64,000 nt of DNA from Shewanella sp. Isolate13 (GCF_022398325.1 NZ_JAKEVD010000018.1:16249-80248); one strand, 5' to 3'. Shown: positions 40,528-50,530, counted from the first letter of the stretch. Numbers and translations: made by a program. The notes: generated by a model from the letters alone, not told the origin.

Positions 40528-41364
40528 TTGCAAAACAGCTCCCCAAAAAATAGCATGCTTAAAAATACGCTATTACTCGCTCAGTTTGAGCTAAAAAAAA
40601 TGCTTTTTAACCCTAGAGGGTTAATCGCACTCGTGGCCTTTTCGCTCGTTTGGCTACTTATTTTACTTTACCCCATAAGTGGTGCATCAAGCTTCTTGCT
40701 TAATCCTGACTTTAGAGGACTTATCGAAGGGATCTTCGGCCAGCAAGCCGTGAGTGAACTGTTTAAGTGGCCTGTTGCTGAAATGGCCGTTTATTGGATT
40801 GCAGCGCTTTATATCTTCCCACTGTTCAGTATCTTTGTATCCGCCGATCAGTTTGCTACCGATAAGTCACGGGGCACCTTTCGCTTCTTGACCCTTAGAG
40901 TCGGTCGAGACAGCCTATTCTTTGGTCGCTACCTCGGCCATATGGCACTACAGAGCCTGCTACTTGCAATGACGGTTATCGCTACCATAGTGCTTGCAGT
41001 AAGCCGAGATGCTACCCTGTTAATGCCTGCTCTGTTCTCAGGACTCATTGTCACACTTAATCTCATCATAGTATTACTGCCCTACACCGCCTTGATGGCG
41101 CTGTTATCCCTTTATGCCAATTCGGCTCGCCAAGCGACTATCTACGCCATCTTAGTGTGGGCCTTGATGTCGATCAGCATCGCGATTATCAACAACTATT
41201 TACCTATTATTAGTGAACTGAAGTGGCTCCTTCCGGGCTCTCAGATCTCCTTAATGATAAATACCCAAGGCCTAGGCAGCTTTGTCTATGCTCCAGTGCC
41301 GTTATGCCAAGCCTTTGTGTTGCTGGTATTAGGCAGAATGTATATCAATAGGAGCGCACTATGA
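40528..41364 (+). CDS. ABC transporter permease subunit
   Basis: An integral membrane subunit of 278 residues with about six hydrophobic segments, of the ABC-2 / NosY-like type. The start is TTG with AAGGG at good spacing; an ATG ten codons in (40555) lacks a ribosome-binding site. The cytoplasmic start LLAQFELKKMLFNPRG is typical of ABC-2 permeases, and the loop FATDKSRGTFRFLTLR matches the coupling region of that group. Its stop overlaps the next ATG (ATGA), so permease and ATPase are cotranslated. The substrate is unknown. Confidence 0.85.
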   Translation: MQNSSPKNSMLKNTLLLAQFELKKMLFNPRGLIALVAFSLVWLLILLYPISGASSFLLNPDFRGLIEGIFGQQAVSELFKWPVAEMAVYWIAALYIFPLFSIFVSADQFATDKSRGTFRFLTLRVGRDSLFFGRYLGHMALQSLLLAMTVIATIVLAVSRDATLLMPALFSGLIVTLNLIIVLLPYTALMALLSLYANSARQATIYAILVWALMSISIAIINNYLPIISELKWLLPGSQISLMINTQGLGSFVYAPVPLCQAFVLLVLGRMYINRSAL

Positions 41365-42266
41365 GTTTAGTTAGTTGCAAAGGCTTATCTAAAACCTACG
41401 GCAGTAAACAAGCCTTAAGACAAGTCAGCATCACACTTGAAGCCGGCAGCCCTATTGCGTTAGTCGGCCCAAATGGCGCAGGTAAAACGACGCTATTTAG
41501 TCTTCTATGTGGGTACATTAAGCCATCGGCAGGTGAAGTCTCCTTGTTGGGAGCCAAGCCTGGTAGTGCAGAATTATTGGGAAGAGTCTCATCTTTGCCA
41601 CAAGATGCGGCGCTAGATCCAAACCTTGATATCATCACTCAGTTAACCCTATTTGCCACTTTGCAAGGGTTTTCGACTAAATCGGCTAAGGCCGAGGCGC
41701 TGCGTGTGCTGAGTCTGGTCGATTTGGCCGATAGTGCCCAACAGAAGCCAAAATCTTTGAGCCACGGTATGTCGAAACGTGTCTCTATTGCTCAGGCACT
41801 TATTGGCTCGCCAGAGTTAGTGTTACTCGATGAACCAACCGCAGGCCTAGATCCCGCTAATGCCAAGAAGATCCGTGAGTTGGTAAAGACACTTTCAGGT
41901 GAAACAACCTTTATCATCAGCTCACATAATTTAGATGAACTGGAAAAGCTTTGCGATCAAGTGCTCTATCTAGAGCAAGGTCAGTTAAGCCAATCGGTAT
42001 CGGTGAAGCAATCCCAGCATGAAGATTACCTAACACTGACCATGCAGCAATGTGATACAAGCGAATTAGTCTCTGCGGTGATGCAACTTGCTGATATTTC
42101 CGCCATCGAAGAACGTCAACCCAACGAGTTCTTAATTAAGCACAATAGTGGCGAAAACTATGCCATTGAGCTCGCTCTACTCAACTTATTTAAGCAGCAA
42201 AACTGGCAGTATAAGGCGCTCTTAAAAGGGAGAACATTAGAAGAGAAGCTATTCTCAAAAGCTTAA
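41361..42266 (+). CDS. ABC transporter ATP-binding subunit
   Basis: ATPase partner of the preceding permease. Its 301 residues have Walker A GPNGAGKTT at about 36-44, the Q-loop near SLPQDAAL, signature LSHGMSKRV at about 133, Walker B LVLLDEPTAGLDP and switch His in ISSHNL. The ~80-residue C-terminal extension is usual in CcmA/NosF-type exporters. It probably drives an ABC-2 exporter. Confidence 0.93.
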   Translation: MSLVSCKGLSKTYGSKQALRQVSITLEAGSPIALVGPNGAGKTTLFSLLCGYIKPSAGEVSLLGAKPGSAELLGRVSSLPQDAALDPNLDIITQLTLFATLQGFSTKSAKAEALRVLSLVDLADSAQQKPKSLSHGMSKRVSIAQALIGSPELVLLDEPTAGLDPANAKKIRELVKTLSGETTFIISSHNLDELEKLCDQVLYLEQGQLSQSVSVKQSQHEDYLTLTMQQCDTSELVSAVMQLADISAIEERQPNEFLIKHNSGENYAIELALLNLFKQQNWQYKALLKGRTLEEKLFSKA

Positions 42267-42327
42267 GCCTCGCTTGTACTATTAAGCTTATATCTTCAGG
42301 TTATTACCTTGAGCTTTAAACCAAAAC

Positions 42328-42353
42328 AGAATGGCGCCAACAGGCGCCATTCT
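42328..42353 (+). terminator. Terminator of the ABC transporter operon
   Basis: AGAATGGCGCC, an AACA loop and GGCGCCATTCT, then TTATTATA. The GC-rich stem is strong and the T-run is imperfect. Confidence 0.82.
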
Positions 42354-42680
42354 TATTATACGCTCACTCCTCTTTCGCTTCGCCCTATCTCCTAACCCCA
42401 TTGAATCCTATATTAATACTTTTCAGCGGTAGCACACTGCGCTTTTCCGCAGCGGCCTGTGATTCAACACTCTAGGGCTCTGGCTTTAAATATTAGGTAA
42501 CGGAGAACCGTAGCTACATCATGATGACAAACCACAAGTAAGATGGATTCAAGAGCGAACAGGGAATGTTTAGCGAGAGGTGAAACTTGAACTTATGGAT
42601 ACGCTACGAGATGAGCTTTGAGTTTTAGCTCTGGAAGTGTTGAGCGTTGCTTTAAAACGATTATTTCTGGCTTTAAACGA

Positions 42681-42710
42681 AAAAAGAGCCGTGGTAAAAC
42701 CACGGCTCTT
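42681..42710 (-). terminator. Terminator of the cold-shock protein gene
   Basis: An 11-bp stem (42684-42694 with 42700-42710) followed on the minus strand by TTTTT, about 40 bases past the stop codon. Confidence 0.9.
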
Positions 42711-42752
42711 CGAAATTCTGTGTGATTAGCGAGTGCTAATCAAGCTGGTAAC

Positions 42753-42959
42753 TTAGATAACAGTTACGTTCTCAGCTTGTGGGCCTTTTTGACCTTGAGT
42801 AACAGTAAACTGAACTTTTTGACCTTCGTCAAGAGTCTTGAAACCGTCAGAGTTGATAGCGCGGAAGTGTACGAATACGTCTGGACCAGACTCTTGCTCG
42901 ATAAATCCGAAACCTTTATCAGAGTTGAACCACTTAACAACGCCAGTAACTTGAGACAT
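42753..42959 (-). CDS. CspA-family cold-shock protein
   Basis: A single OB-fold nucleic-acid chaperone of 68 residues. RNP1 KGFGFI and RNP2 VFVHF are intact, and the start is [16 protein letters not shown]. It has AGGA nine bases before the ATG and sits behind a ~130-base leader from a good promoter, as expected for post-transcriptional thermoregulation. I cannot say from sequence which paralogue it is or whether it is cold-induced. Confidence 0.96.
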   Translation of the reverse strand: MSQVTGVVKWFNSDKGFGFIEQESGPDVFVHFRAINSDGFKTLDEGQKVQFTVTQGQKGPQAENVTVI

Positions 42960-43263
42960 AATATTGAATCCTGTAAATATAAATTAAAGCCTTAACGGCA
43001 GTAGAGCTGGAAAATGCCGGTTTACTTAATGTTAACAGGACGAACGTTGTCGTATTGAACACATAAAAATAAGCCTAACCTTCAAGCTGCAAACACTATA
43101 AACCATTCTCACCATAAGTCAACACACATTAGTATCGATATTTTGAGTCTTTTTACTTATATTTCTGCGGCTTGCTAATTAGATCAAAAAATTAAACTAT
43201 ATCAGTTCAAACTTAAGTCACAACAACTGCTTAAAAAACAACCACCAAGCTACAACCTTTGAT
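42960..43263 (-). promoter_or_regulatory. Promoter and long leader of the cold-shock gene
   Basis: On the minus strand, TTGACT (43122-43117), a 16-bp spacer and TATAGT (43100-43095) form a good sigma-70 promoter, placing the start near 43088 and giving a leader of about 130 bases. The rest of the spacer, up to the rlmA stop, is AT-rich and holds no gene. I saw no exact E. coli cold-box. Confidence 0.6.
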
Positions 43264-44070
43264 TTATAAGGCTCGGAAGACTTCTACTTTAAAATCTAGC
43301 TCACAACTCAAACCTGAATTAGCCAAAGCTAATTTTTGTTCTTCTGTTAATTTCCAGTTATAGGGTGTCATTTTTAAGAAGTGACCAATGTCATCAGAAT
43401 CACTCAGTGTTAACACTTGCTCAATCCGCTCCTGATGGACCAGCTCAAAGCCCTCAATTTGCGATGCCTCTTGGGTGTGCTCTTTCGGATTATCATAAAT
43501 AAGCTCTTTAAGCGCGAAATGATGTCTCGGGCCAGCACATACGGTTATCAAGATCCCGCCCGACTTAATCACCCGCTTAAGTTCTACATCTAAAGACGGC
43601 GCATAGATGCGTAACATAAAGTCGAAGCTATCATCAGGAAACGGCATATCAAACGCACTGGCGACACTAAAGGCAATCTTAGGATAACGCTTGGCTGCAT
43701 ACTTAAGCGCGGACTTACTGATGTCGACACCATAAAGCGAAAATGTTTCAGGTAAACTCTCAACCAAGCGATTTGAGTAGTACCCTTCCCCACAGCCAAT
43801 ATCCAATCCATAACGGGCATCTTCAAGATACTCATTGGCTAGCAGGTTAACCTTATCGCTAAGTACTTGGTAATACCCCTTATTAAGAAACTCACGTCTA
43901 GCAAACATCATCTCTTTATTGTCACCAGGATCGTTCGACTTCTTCTTTTGTACTGGTAACAGGTTTACGTAACCTTCTTTAGCACAATCAAATCTGTGAT
44001 TTGCAGGGCAGCACCAGGTTTTATCTTGTTTTGATAAAGTCTGTTCACATAATGGGCAGCGGTAAATCAT
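43264..44070 (-). CDS. rlmA: 23S rRNA (guanine-745-N1)-methyltransferase
   Basis: Methylates G745 in helix 35 of 23S rRNA. Its 268 residues start with a zinc ribbon: C5, C8, C21 and H25 (CPLCEQ...CCPANH). The class I SAM motif GLDIGCGEGYYS is at about residue 90, and DDSFDFMLRIYAP lies at the motif IV position. This is the RlmA(I) type. It is a single gene facing the cold-shock gene's promoter, with a 540-bp divergent spacer on its 5' side. Confidence 0.94.
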   Translation of the reverse strand: MIYRCPLCEQTLSKQDKTWCCPANHRFDCAKEGYVNLLPVQKKKSNDPGDNKEMMFARREFLNKGYYQVLSDKVNLLANEYLEDARYGLDIGCGEGYYSNRLVESLPETFSLYGVDISKSALKYAAKRYPKIAFSVASAFDMPFPDDSFDFMLRIYAPSLDVELKRVIKSGGILITVCAGPRHHFALKELIYDNPKEHTQEASQIEGFELVHQERIEQVLTLSDSDDIGHFLKMTPYNWKLTEEQKLALANSGLSCELDFKVEVFRAL

Positions 44071-44610
44071 TTTTCAATCTCCAAAAAGTACCATGCTTTG
44101 AAAAAACAAGCTCAGGATTACACTTTAATTAGCATCCTAATAAGAGTGATACTATTTAATTGGGCTATCAACAAACTCAACATAGCGTCGACTCCTCCAA
44201 GAACGGGAGCTGATAACACGAGAACAATAGATAGAGGGCTCATAAGCGCCAACTCTTTTATAGGACAGACAAGCAAAGCTAAGAAGCAAGGTAACCTAGA
44301 CAATCAACTACAACGGTCACCACCACATTGTTCGGTTTGGTAGAAATTGATTGAGAGACATAACTTGATAAATGCTCGGCTAGACAGTTTGCATTATGCC
44401 TCACTAATCCGTAGCAGCTATAAACGCGCTTCAAACTTAACCTTTATCCTAAAAAGGGCGGCTATTCTACTGCGCTTAGCTTTTTCGATCCAGTCAGTAA
44501 ACTGCATGAACTCAGGCAAATAGGACGATTGTGTTCAAGGAAACTAAGACATTCAAATCACTCAAGTGCTATGATAAGCACAATTATTATTTGTGATAGC
44601 CAATCAATAT
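44071..44610. other. 540-bp divergent spacer between rlmA and sbcB
   Basis: No gene is supported here. Short open frames on both strands (for example 44098-44343) lack ribosome-binding sites and have low-complexity or unnatural composition. Promoters for rlmA (left) and sbcB (right) should be present. TATTCT near 44463 is a weak -10 candidate for sbcB. I see no strong hairpin or repeat. Confidence 0.35.
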
Positions 44611-46023
44611 ATGTCTACCAATAACCAACCCACCCTCTTCTGGCACGATTATGAAACCTTTGGTGCCAACCCAGCGAAAGACAGGCCTTCTCAGTTTGCT
44701 GGCGTGCGTACGGATATGGACCTTAATATCATCGGTGAGCCTGAAACCTTTTACTGTAAGGTCGCTAATGATTACCTGCCGTCACCAGAGGCTATCTTGA
44801 TCACAGGTATTACTCCGCAACTCGCTAACCTTAAAGGTATGCCGGAAGCCGAGTTTATGGACAGGATTAACGGCCTGTTTAGTCAACCTAAGACCTGTGT
44901 CGTGGGTTACAACTCATTGCGCTTTGACGATGAAGTGTCACGCTATGGCTTCTATCGCAACTTTATCGACCCCTATGCCCGTGAATGGCAAAACGGCAAC
45001 ACCCGCTGGGATATTATCGATCTCGTTCGTGCTTGCTACGCCTTTAGACCCGAAGGCATTAACTGGCCAGAGAAAGAAGATGGCTCGCCTAGTTTTAAGC
45101 TTGAGCAACTTACCGTTGCCAATGGCTTAAGCCATGAGAAAGCCCATGATGCCATGTCTGATGTGTATGCCACCATCGACATGGCAAAACTGATCAAAAC
45201 GGTGCAGCCTAAGCTATTTGATTATTACTTTAGCCTGAGACAGAAGCAGCAGGTATCTAAGCTGATTGATGTGCTTGATATGAAGCCTCTTGTCCATGTT
45301 AGCTCAAAAATTAGCGCGCTAAACGGTTGCACCACCATTATCGCGCCTGTTGCTTATCACTCCACCAATAAGAACGCGGTTATTTGCGTTAATCTGGCCA
45401 TGGATATCTCGCCGCTTATTGAGCTTAGCGTTGAAGAGATCCGTGAGCGCATGTATACCCGCCGCAGCGATTTAGCACCCGATGAGTTGCCTATCGGCAT
45501 TAAGCAGATCCATATCAACAAGAGTCCTTTTATTGCTGCTGCTAATACTTTAACCGATGAAAACGCTGCCAGACTCGACATTAATAAGGCATTTGCCAGA
45601 GAGCAATACAGAAGGCTTAAACAACATCCGGAGCTGCGTGATAAGTTGGTTGCAGTGTTTGATGTTGAGCACGAAAACAGAAGCGTTGATCCCGATCAAG
45701 CTCTCTATAGCGGCGGTTTCTTCAGTTCGGCCGATAAAGCTAAAATCGAGATCATCCGCAACACTCAGCCAAATAATCTAGCGGCCCTTGAACTGGATTT
45801 CGATGACTCAAGACTCTCAGAGATGCTGTTTAGATACCGCGCCCGTAACTATCCTGAAACCCTCGATGATACTGAGCAATATCGCTGGCGTGAGTTCTGC
45901 CAATCGAGATTAAACGATCCCGACTATATCATTCGCTTAGAAAACTTACTTGAAGAAACCGAGCAAGATGAATCTAAGCAAAAATTATTACAGGCTTTAT
46001 GTCATTATCTTAGAAGCCTATAA
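44611..46023 (+). CDS. sbcB: Exodeoxyribonuclease I
   Basis: Processive 3'-5' single-strand DNase acting in recombination and mismatch repair. The frame opens at a GTG (44593), but the ATG at 44611 gives the family-like start MSTNNQPTLFWHDYETFG and 470 residues. The DEDDh exonuclease core has DYETFG, YNSLRFDDEV and AHDAMSDVYAT. The SH3-like and helical C-terminal domains follow (RYRARNYPETL). The ribosome-binding site is weak. Confidence 0.95.
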   Translation: MSTNNQPTLFWHDYETFGANPAKDRPSQFAGVRTDMDLNIIGEPETFYCKVANDYLPSPEAILITGITPQLANLKGMPEAEFMDRINGLFSQPKTCVVGYNSLRFDDEVSRYGFYRNFIDPYAREWQNGNTRWDIIDLVRACYAFRPEGINWPEKEDGSPSFKLEQLTVANGLSHEKAHDAMSDVYATIDMAKLIKTVQPKLFDYYFSLRQKQQVSKLIDVLDMKPLVHVSSKISALNGCTTIIAPVAYHSTNKNAVICVNLAMDISPLIELSVEEIRERMYTRRSDLAPDELPIGIKQIHINKSPFIAAANTLTDENAARLDINKAFAREQYRRLKQHPELRDKLVAVFDVEHENRSVDPDQALYSGGFFSSADKAKIEIIRNTQPNNLAALELDFDDSRLSEMLFRYRARNYPETLDDTEQYRWREFCQSRLNDPDYIIRLENLLEETEQDESKQKLLQALCHYLRSL

Positions 46024-46118
46024 GCTTTATCGGCGACAACTGAGATCTTCGTCTCATTCTAATTGTAACAAGATTACTAGAATGATACTTCTTTAGTGTT
46101 AATAAAAGGAAATAGCAT

Positions 46119-47009
46119 ATGCAGGACAGGTTCTTAAAAAGCGTAGCTAAGTTACCAGAGCCACTAGCAACCGCTATCGTACCAATACTGAATAAAGACT
46201 TTGCGGGCCATATCGATGCTCAGCAACTAGAAGAGCTTCAAACGGCAACCAAGATGGAGCTAAACGAACTACTTTTAGCCCTACTTCCCATTGCAGCGGC
46301 TTTAGCTAGACCGCCTATCAGTGATTTTCACGTGGGGGCAATCGCTAGAGGTAAAAGCGGCGATATTTATATGGGCGCGAATATTGAACTTCCAGGTGAA
46401 GCACTATTTCATTCGGTTCACGCAGAACAGAGCGCCATTAGCCACGCATGGCTAAGCGGCGAAAGCATTATTGAAGATATCATAGTCAACGCGTCCCCTT
46501 GCGGACATTGCCGTCAATTTATCAATGAGCTTGTTGAGGGTGGAAAAGTGAACATCCACCTACCGCTGCAGAAAGTTGAGCCCCTGTCTCATTACCTGCC
46601 TTATGCATTCGGCCCAAGCGATCTCAACATCACCGAGCCTTTACTTTCTAAGCAGCAGCATACGCTGACATTAGATTCTAACGATCCGATGATCATCGAA
46701 GGGCTCGATCATGCAGGGCTAAGTTATGCGCCTTATACCAAGACCTACGCAGCTGTCGTGTTAGAGACAAAAGATGGCGCGACCTATTGCGGTCGTTATG
46801 CTGAAAACGCTGCATTTAACCCATCGATGCAACCTATGCAGATGGCGTTATCTACCATGGCGCGTCATAACCGCGATTTCAGCGAAATTAACCGCGCTGT
46901 ATTGATAGAGTCTTCTAAAGGGGTTATTTCACTCGTAGGCGCCGCTATGGACGCCCTACACAGCGTAGCTGCGGTCGAGCTTGAACATATTGTGGTTGAG
47001 CCTGAATAG
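46119..47009 (+). CDS. cdd: Cytidine deaminase
   Basis: Deaminates cytidine and deoxycytidine to uridines. Its 296 residues make it the long, dimeric E. coli-type enzyme with two core-fold domains. The zinc site is HAEQSAI (catalytic Glu) and PCGHCRQF (two Cys). The N-terminal helical segment and a catalytically degenerate second domain ([18 protein letters not shown]) are typical. AAGGAA precedes the ATG, and a terminator closes the unit. Confidence 0.96.
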   Translation: MQDRFLKSVAKLPEPLATAIVPILNKDFAGHIDAQQLEELQTATKMELNELLLALLPIAAALARPPISDFHVGAIARGKSGDIYMGANIELPGEALFHSVHAEQSAISHAWLSGESIIEDIIVNASPCGHCRQFINELVEGGKVNIHLPLQKVEPLSHYLPYAFGPSDLNITEPLLSKQQHTLTLDSNDPMIIEGLDHAGLSYAPYTKTYAAVVLETKDGATYCGRYAENAAFNPSMQPMQMALSTMARHNRDFSEINRAVLIESSKGVISLVGAAMDALHSVAAVELEHIVVEPE

Positions 47010-47036
47010 TCGTAGTCGCCACTCTGTTCAACAAAG

Positions 47037-47064
47037 AAAAGGACCACAACTGTGGTCCTTTTTT
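47037..47064 (+). terminator. Convergent terminator after cdd
   Basis: AAAAGGACCAC, an AACT loop, GTGGTCCTTTT and further T. It lies between cdd and the converging dehydrogenase gene, and A-rich bases on the left suit both directions. Confidence 0.9.
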
Positions 47065-47098
47065 AGTATGGCTATCTATCACCTTAAACTAAGCTTGC

Positions 47099-47974
47099 TT
47101 AGCTACGGTTTTTCTCGAGCTTTGCAAATAAACTCGACGTATCCCAACGCTTACCACCGATGGCCTGCACTTCTGAGTAAAACTGATCAACTAAAGCCGT
47201 TAACGGCAAGTGAGAACCATTGCGGCGCGCCTCATCTAGCGCAATACCTAAGTCTTTACGCATCCAGTCAACGGCAAAACCAAAATCATATTCGCCTTTC
47301 CACATAGTTTGATAACGATTTTCCATCTGCCAAGATTGCGCCGCGCCCTTGCTGATCACCTCAACAACTTTCTCACCATCTAAACCCGCACTTCGCGCAA
47401 AATGCAGTCCTTCAGCCAGCCCCTGAACCACACCTGCAATACAAATTTGATTGACCATCTTGGTAAGCTGCCCAGCGCCGACCTCGCCTAATAGTTCTGC
47501 GCAGCGGGCATAAGAGTCAATAACAGGCTTAGCGCGCTCAAACGTTGTTTGCTCACCACCGGCCATCACTGTCAATACGCCATTTTCGGCGCCCGCCTGT
47601 CCGCCCGATACCGGAGCATCGATAAAACCGATATCCAATAGCTTAGCCTCATCAGCTATCTCTCGAGCCACATCGGCGGATGCGGTGGTATGGTCAACCA
47701 AAATGGCCCCCGCACTCATTCCCGCTAATACACCGTTATCACCCAGTGTCACTTGGCGAAGGTCGTCATCATTGCCGACGCATACAAACACCATATCTTG
47801 GCCGCTTGCCGCTTCTCTTGGAGTCGTGCGGTGCTCACCATTAAATTCTTTTACCCAAGCTTGGGCTTTTGCTTCAGTACGGTTATAAACCGTAACCTGA
47901 TGACCATGCTTAACTAAGTGACCCGCCATGGGATAACCCATCACACCTAAACCTATGAATGCAACCTTAGCCAT
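47099..47974 (-). CDS. NAD(P)-dependent beta-hydroxyacid dehydrogenase family oxidoreductase
   Basis: A 291-residue member of the 3-hydroxyisobutyrate / tartronate-semialdehyde / glyoxylate reductase family. The Rossmann start VAFIGLGVMGYPMAGHL, the substrate loop DAPVSGGQAGAENG, and the catalytic lysine in GAGQLTKMVNQ are intact. The exact substrate cannot be read from sequence. AGGA lies six bases before the ATG. No valine-degradation genes adjoin it, which argues against assigning it as MmsB. Confidence 0.88.
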   Translation of the reverse strand: MAKVAFIGLGVMGYPMAGHLVKHGHQVTVYNRTEAKAQAWVKEFNGEHRTTPREAASGQDMVFVCVGNDDDLRQVTLGDNGVLAGMSAGAILVDHTTASADVAREIADEAKLLDIGFIDAPVSGGQAGAENGVLTVMAGGEQTTFERAKPVIDSYARCAELLGEVGAGQLTKMVNQICIAGVVQGLAEGLHFARSAGLDGEKVVEVISKGAAQSWQMENRYQTMWKGEYDFGFAVDWMRKDLGIALDEARRNGSHLPLTALVDQFYSEVQAIGGKRWDTSSLFAKLEKNRS

Positions 47975-48071
47975 TTTATGTCCTATTGTAGGGAATGTTG
48001 TTGGGAATATTTATAGTAATCTGTCCATTCTAAGGGCAAGGAGTACTAGAAACCAACTTTATTGAGGCAAT

Positions 48072-48097
48072 AAAAAAGCTAGCCTAGGGCTAGCTTT
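48072..48097 (-). terminator. Terminator of the thioesterase gene
   Basis: AAAGCTAGCC and GGCTAGCTTT (10-bp arms) with a 3-base loop and a T-run on the minus strand, about 30 bases after the stop. Confidence 0.87.
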
Positions 48098-48127
48098 AAT
48101 GAACATAAACTTTAATGAGCTAACTCA

Positions 48128-48619
48128 CTAAACTTGTGGCTGCAGATCCAGATGGGCCTGCATCTCTGCACCAATCTTCTTACGCATCTCCATCAATCGA
48201 ATCGCTGACTCACGTAATTCAATATCCGCAGCTGATGTCGGCTTCCAATCAGGCACTTCCGTCGGTTGGCCTTCATCATCAACCGCTACCATGACTAGCA
48301 CACAGTGAGTCGTTAATGCGCGCTCTGAACACTTAGGATCGCCAGCTCTTACATCGATGGCAAGGTGCATAGAGGTTCTACCCGTGTAGATAACCTTGGC
48401 CGTCACCTCAACAATATTCCCCACGTGAATCGGCTTTACGAAACGAATGCCGCCAGCATAAGCGGTAATACAGTACTTTCCGCTCCAACCTGCCGCACAG
48501 CCATAACCAGCGAGGTCAATCCACTTCATTACGGCGCCGCCATGTACTTTGCCGCCAAAGTTTACATCTGCAGGCTCTGCTAAAAACCTCAGTGTCAATT
48601 GTCTTTCTGTACCTGCCAT
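48128..48619 (-). CDS. Acyl-CoA thioesterase, hotdog fold
   Basis: A 163-residue single-hotdog acyl-CoA thioester hydrolase of the YciA/BFIT-like group. The motif NFGGKVHGGAVMKWID lies near residue 17, and AGGIRFVKPIHVG follows. The frame can be extended to a TTG at 48631, but the ATG at 48619 with GAGG seven bases upstream is the better start. It probably hydrolyses medium- or long-chain acyl-CoA in the cytoplasm; the substrate is not determined. Confidence 0.88.
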   Translation of the reverse strand: MAGTERQLTLRFLAEPADVNFGGKVHGGAVMKWIDLAGYGCAAGWSGKYCITAYAGGIRFVKPIHVGNIVEVTAKVIYTGRTSMHLAIDVRAGDPKCSERALTTHCVLVMVAVDDEGQPTEVPDWKPTSAADIELRESAIRLMEMRKKIGAEMQAHLDLQPQV

Positions 48620-48684
48620 ATCTGGCCTCAATAATTTTGCTGACTATTGAGTATTTTACGCCAAATTCTTTACATCAGCACCTT

Positions 48685-49053
48685 TTAGCCAAACTGACTG
48701 ACGAAAAAGCTACCAACTAACACTGTCGGTAGCGCTAAACGATAAAGCCAAAGCTGTGACTTCTCTCCTAACAATCTGCCACCATTAAACAGAGTGTAAG
48801 CACCAATGCCAGCAAGGAACAATGCCATCACTTGAATGCCGGCAAGAACGCTGTTGGCGTTACTCACATCGATCGCGGCAATCAGTAGCGCGAACCAAAC
48901 CACAGTAAATGCGGCGACGGCTAAGTTGAAAGTTTTAACTCCCAATTGCAACTTGGGAAAGCGTGCTAATGACTCGCCCCGAATAAGCTCATTTATATTG
49001 GCAGTAATAATGCCTAGGATTGGCATGATAGGAATAACAATTGGATTAAGCAC
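48685..49053 (-). CDS. Small multi-pass membrane protein
   Basis: A 122-residue protein of unknown function starting at GTG with GAGGAA eight to nine bases upstream. Hydrophobic segments lie at about 2-20, 42-63, 69-87 and 100-119, and a RGESLARFPKLQLG loop lies between the first two. It starts leftward of the fab cluster and ends 65 bp before the thioesterase. I do not recognise a family. Confidence 0.7.
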   Translation of the reverse strand: MLNPIVIPIMPILGIITANINELIRGESLARFPKLQLGVKTFNLAVAAFTVVWFALLIAAIDVSNANSVLAGIQVMALFLAGIGAYTLFNGGRLLGEKSQLWLYRLALPTVLVGSFFVSQFG

Positions 49054-49243
49054 TTTTCGTGTTCCTCAGGTATGATCTGCGTTGAGCTCATCTGCGTGAG
49101 CTAAGAGCTGCAGTATCTGCCTAATAAGATCCGAATTCTAGCGACTTATCTTTACATTAAACAAGGTTAATCTAGCCGATATACTGTTTTAATATTTGGC
49201 TTAAATTGTGTGAATCACTTCAAATATCAAACTGCAAACGACA

Positions 49244-49272
49244 TAAAAAAAGCGCCCTTAGGCGCTTTTTTT
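49244..49272 (-). terminator. Terminator of fabF
   Basis: AAAAAAAGCGCC, a CTTA loop and GGCGCTTTTTTT. T-runs occur in both directions; it is 20 bases beyond the fabF stop. Confidence 0.93.
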
Positions 49273-49291
49273 ATGTTCGGAAAATCACCGA

Positions 49292-50530
49292 CTACATTTT
49301 TTTAAACAGTAATGAGCCGTTAGTGCCACCGAAACCGAATGAGTTACATAGTCCGTATTCGAACTTATAATCACGGGCAGTGTGAGGCACAAAGTCAAGA
49401 TCACAACCCTCATCTGGGTTATCTAAGTTTAGCGTAGGTGGAACCACCTGATCTTTCAGTGCAAGAATCGTTACGATCGCCTCAACTGAACCTGCGGCGC
49501 CTAATAGGTGACCAGTCATAGATTTAGTTGAGCTCACTAACAAGTCGTAAGCATGATCGCCAAATACAGACTTAACCGCGGCAGCCTCGGCCTTGTCACC
49601 AGCCGGTGTTGAAGTACCATGAGCGTTAATGTAACCGATCTCTTCACGGGCAACTTTTGCATCATTAATCGCATTAACCATTGCTGCAGCAGCGCCAGCA
49701 CCATCACTTGGTGGTGATGTCATATGGAATGCGTCACCGCTCATACCGAAACCCACTAACTCGGCGTAGATTGTGGCACCACGAGCTTTAGCATGCTCAT
49801 ACTCTTCCATCACCATGACGCCAGCGCCATCGCCAATAACGAAACCGTCACGATCTTTATCCCAAGGACGACTCGCCGCTTCTGGATCGTCATTACGAGT
49901 TGATAGTGCTTTAGCAGAACCAAATCCGCCAACAGCTAGCGGACAAGTTACATCTTCTGCACCGCCAGCAACCATCACGTCCGCATCACCGTACGCAATG
50001 GTACGCGCAGCAAAGCCAATATTATGCACGCCTGTTGTACAAGCCGTGGTCACAGCAAAGTTAGGACCAGTCATGCCATATTTAATCGACAGATGACCCG
50101 CAATCATGTTGATAATCGTGCTTGGCACAAAAAACGGAGAGATTTTACGTGGGCCGCTTTTTAGTAAAGCAGCATGGTTTTGCTCAATCAGTGGCATACC
50201 GCCCATACCGGCACCAATTGCGGTACCTACACGAGCAGGATTAAGTTTATCCATCTCAAGGCCTGAGTCTTCAACGGCTTGAATGCCTGCAGCCATACCG
50301 TATTGAATAAACAGATCCATCTTACGCGCGTCTTTGCGAGACATGTACTGCTCGACATCAAAGTCTTTAACAGAACCGCTAATGCGAGTAGAAAACTCAC
50401 TAGCATCAAATTTAGTTATCGGCGCGATACCACTCTTACCAGAAACTAGGGCCTTCCAAGAAGACTCCACTGTATTTCCCACAGGGCTGACTAAGCCTAA
50501 GCCCGTTACGACTACTCGACGTTTAGACAC
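49292..50530 (-). CDS. fabF: 3-oxoacyl-ACP synthase II
   Basis: Elongating condensing enzyme of fatty-acid synthesis; FabF also mediates thermal control of cis-vaccenate. Its 412 residues have the catalytic Cys in [11 protein letters not shown] and the two His in [12 protein letters not shown] and [12 protein letters not shown]-terminal NSFGFGGTN is typical. It is the last gene of the fab cluster, but an acpP terminator and a 256-bp spacer precede it. Confidence 0.97.
   Translation of the reverse strand: MSKRRVVVTGLGLVSPVGNTVESSWKALVSGKSGIAPITKFDASEFSTRISGSVKDFDVEQYMSRKDARKMDLFIQYGMAAGIQAVEDSGLEMDKLNPARVGTAIGAGMGGMPLIEQNHAALLKSGPRKISPFFVPSTIINMIAGHLSIKYGMTGPNFAVTTACTTGVHNIGFAARTIAYGDADVMVAGGAEDVTCPLAVGGFGSAKALSTRNDDPEAASRPWDKDRDGFVIGDGAGVMVMEEYEHAKARGATIYAELVGFGMSGDAFHMTSPPSDGAGAAAAMVNAINDAKVAREEIGYINAHGTSTPAGDKAEAAAVKSVFGDHAYDLLVSSTKSMTGHLLGAAGSVEAIVTILALKDQVVPPTLNLDNPDEGCDLDFVPHTARDYKFEYGLCNSFGFGGTNGSLLFKKM

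Larger units (their letters stand above)
42267..42752. other. 486-bp spacer with two facing terminators and unexplained DNA between them
   Basis: The left end has an 11-bp hairpin (42328-42353) for the ABC operon, and the right end the terminator of the cold-shock gene. The ~320 bp in between have no supported frame. A small CTGCG-CGCAG hairpin lies at 42437-42452. The composition is less AT-rich than nearby spacers, as if it were a decayed gene or an interspersed repeat, but I cannot assign it. Confidence 0.4.

Noticed and set aside
44098..44343. 81-codon rightward frame in the rlmA-sbcB spacer (and its antisense partner 44118-44303)
   Set aside because: It starts at a TTG without a Shine-Dalgarno sequence, and the amino-acid pattern shows no domain or export signal. 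Two overlapping frames on opposite strands suggest chance.
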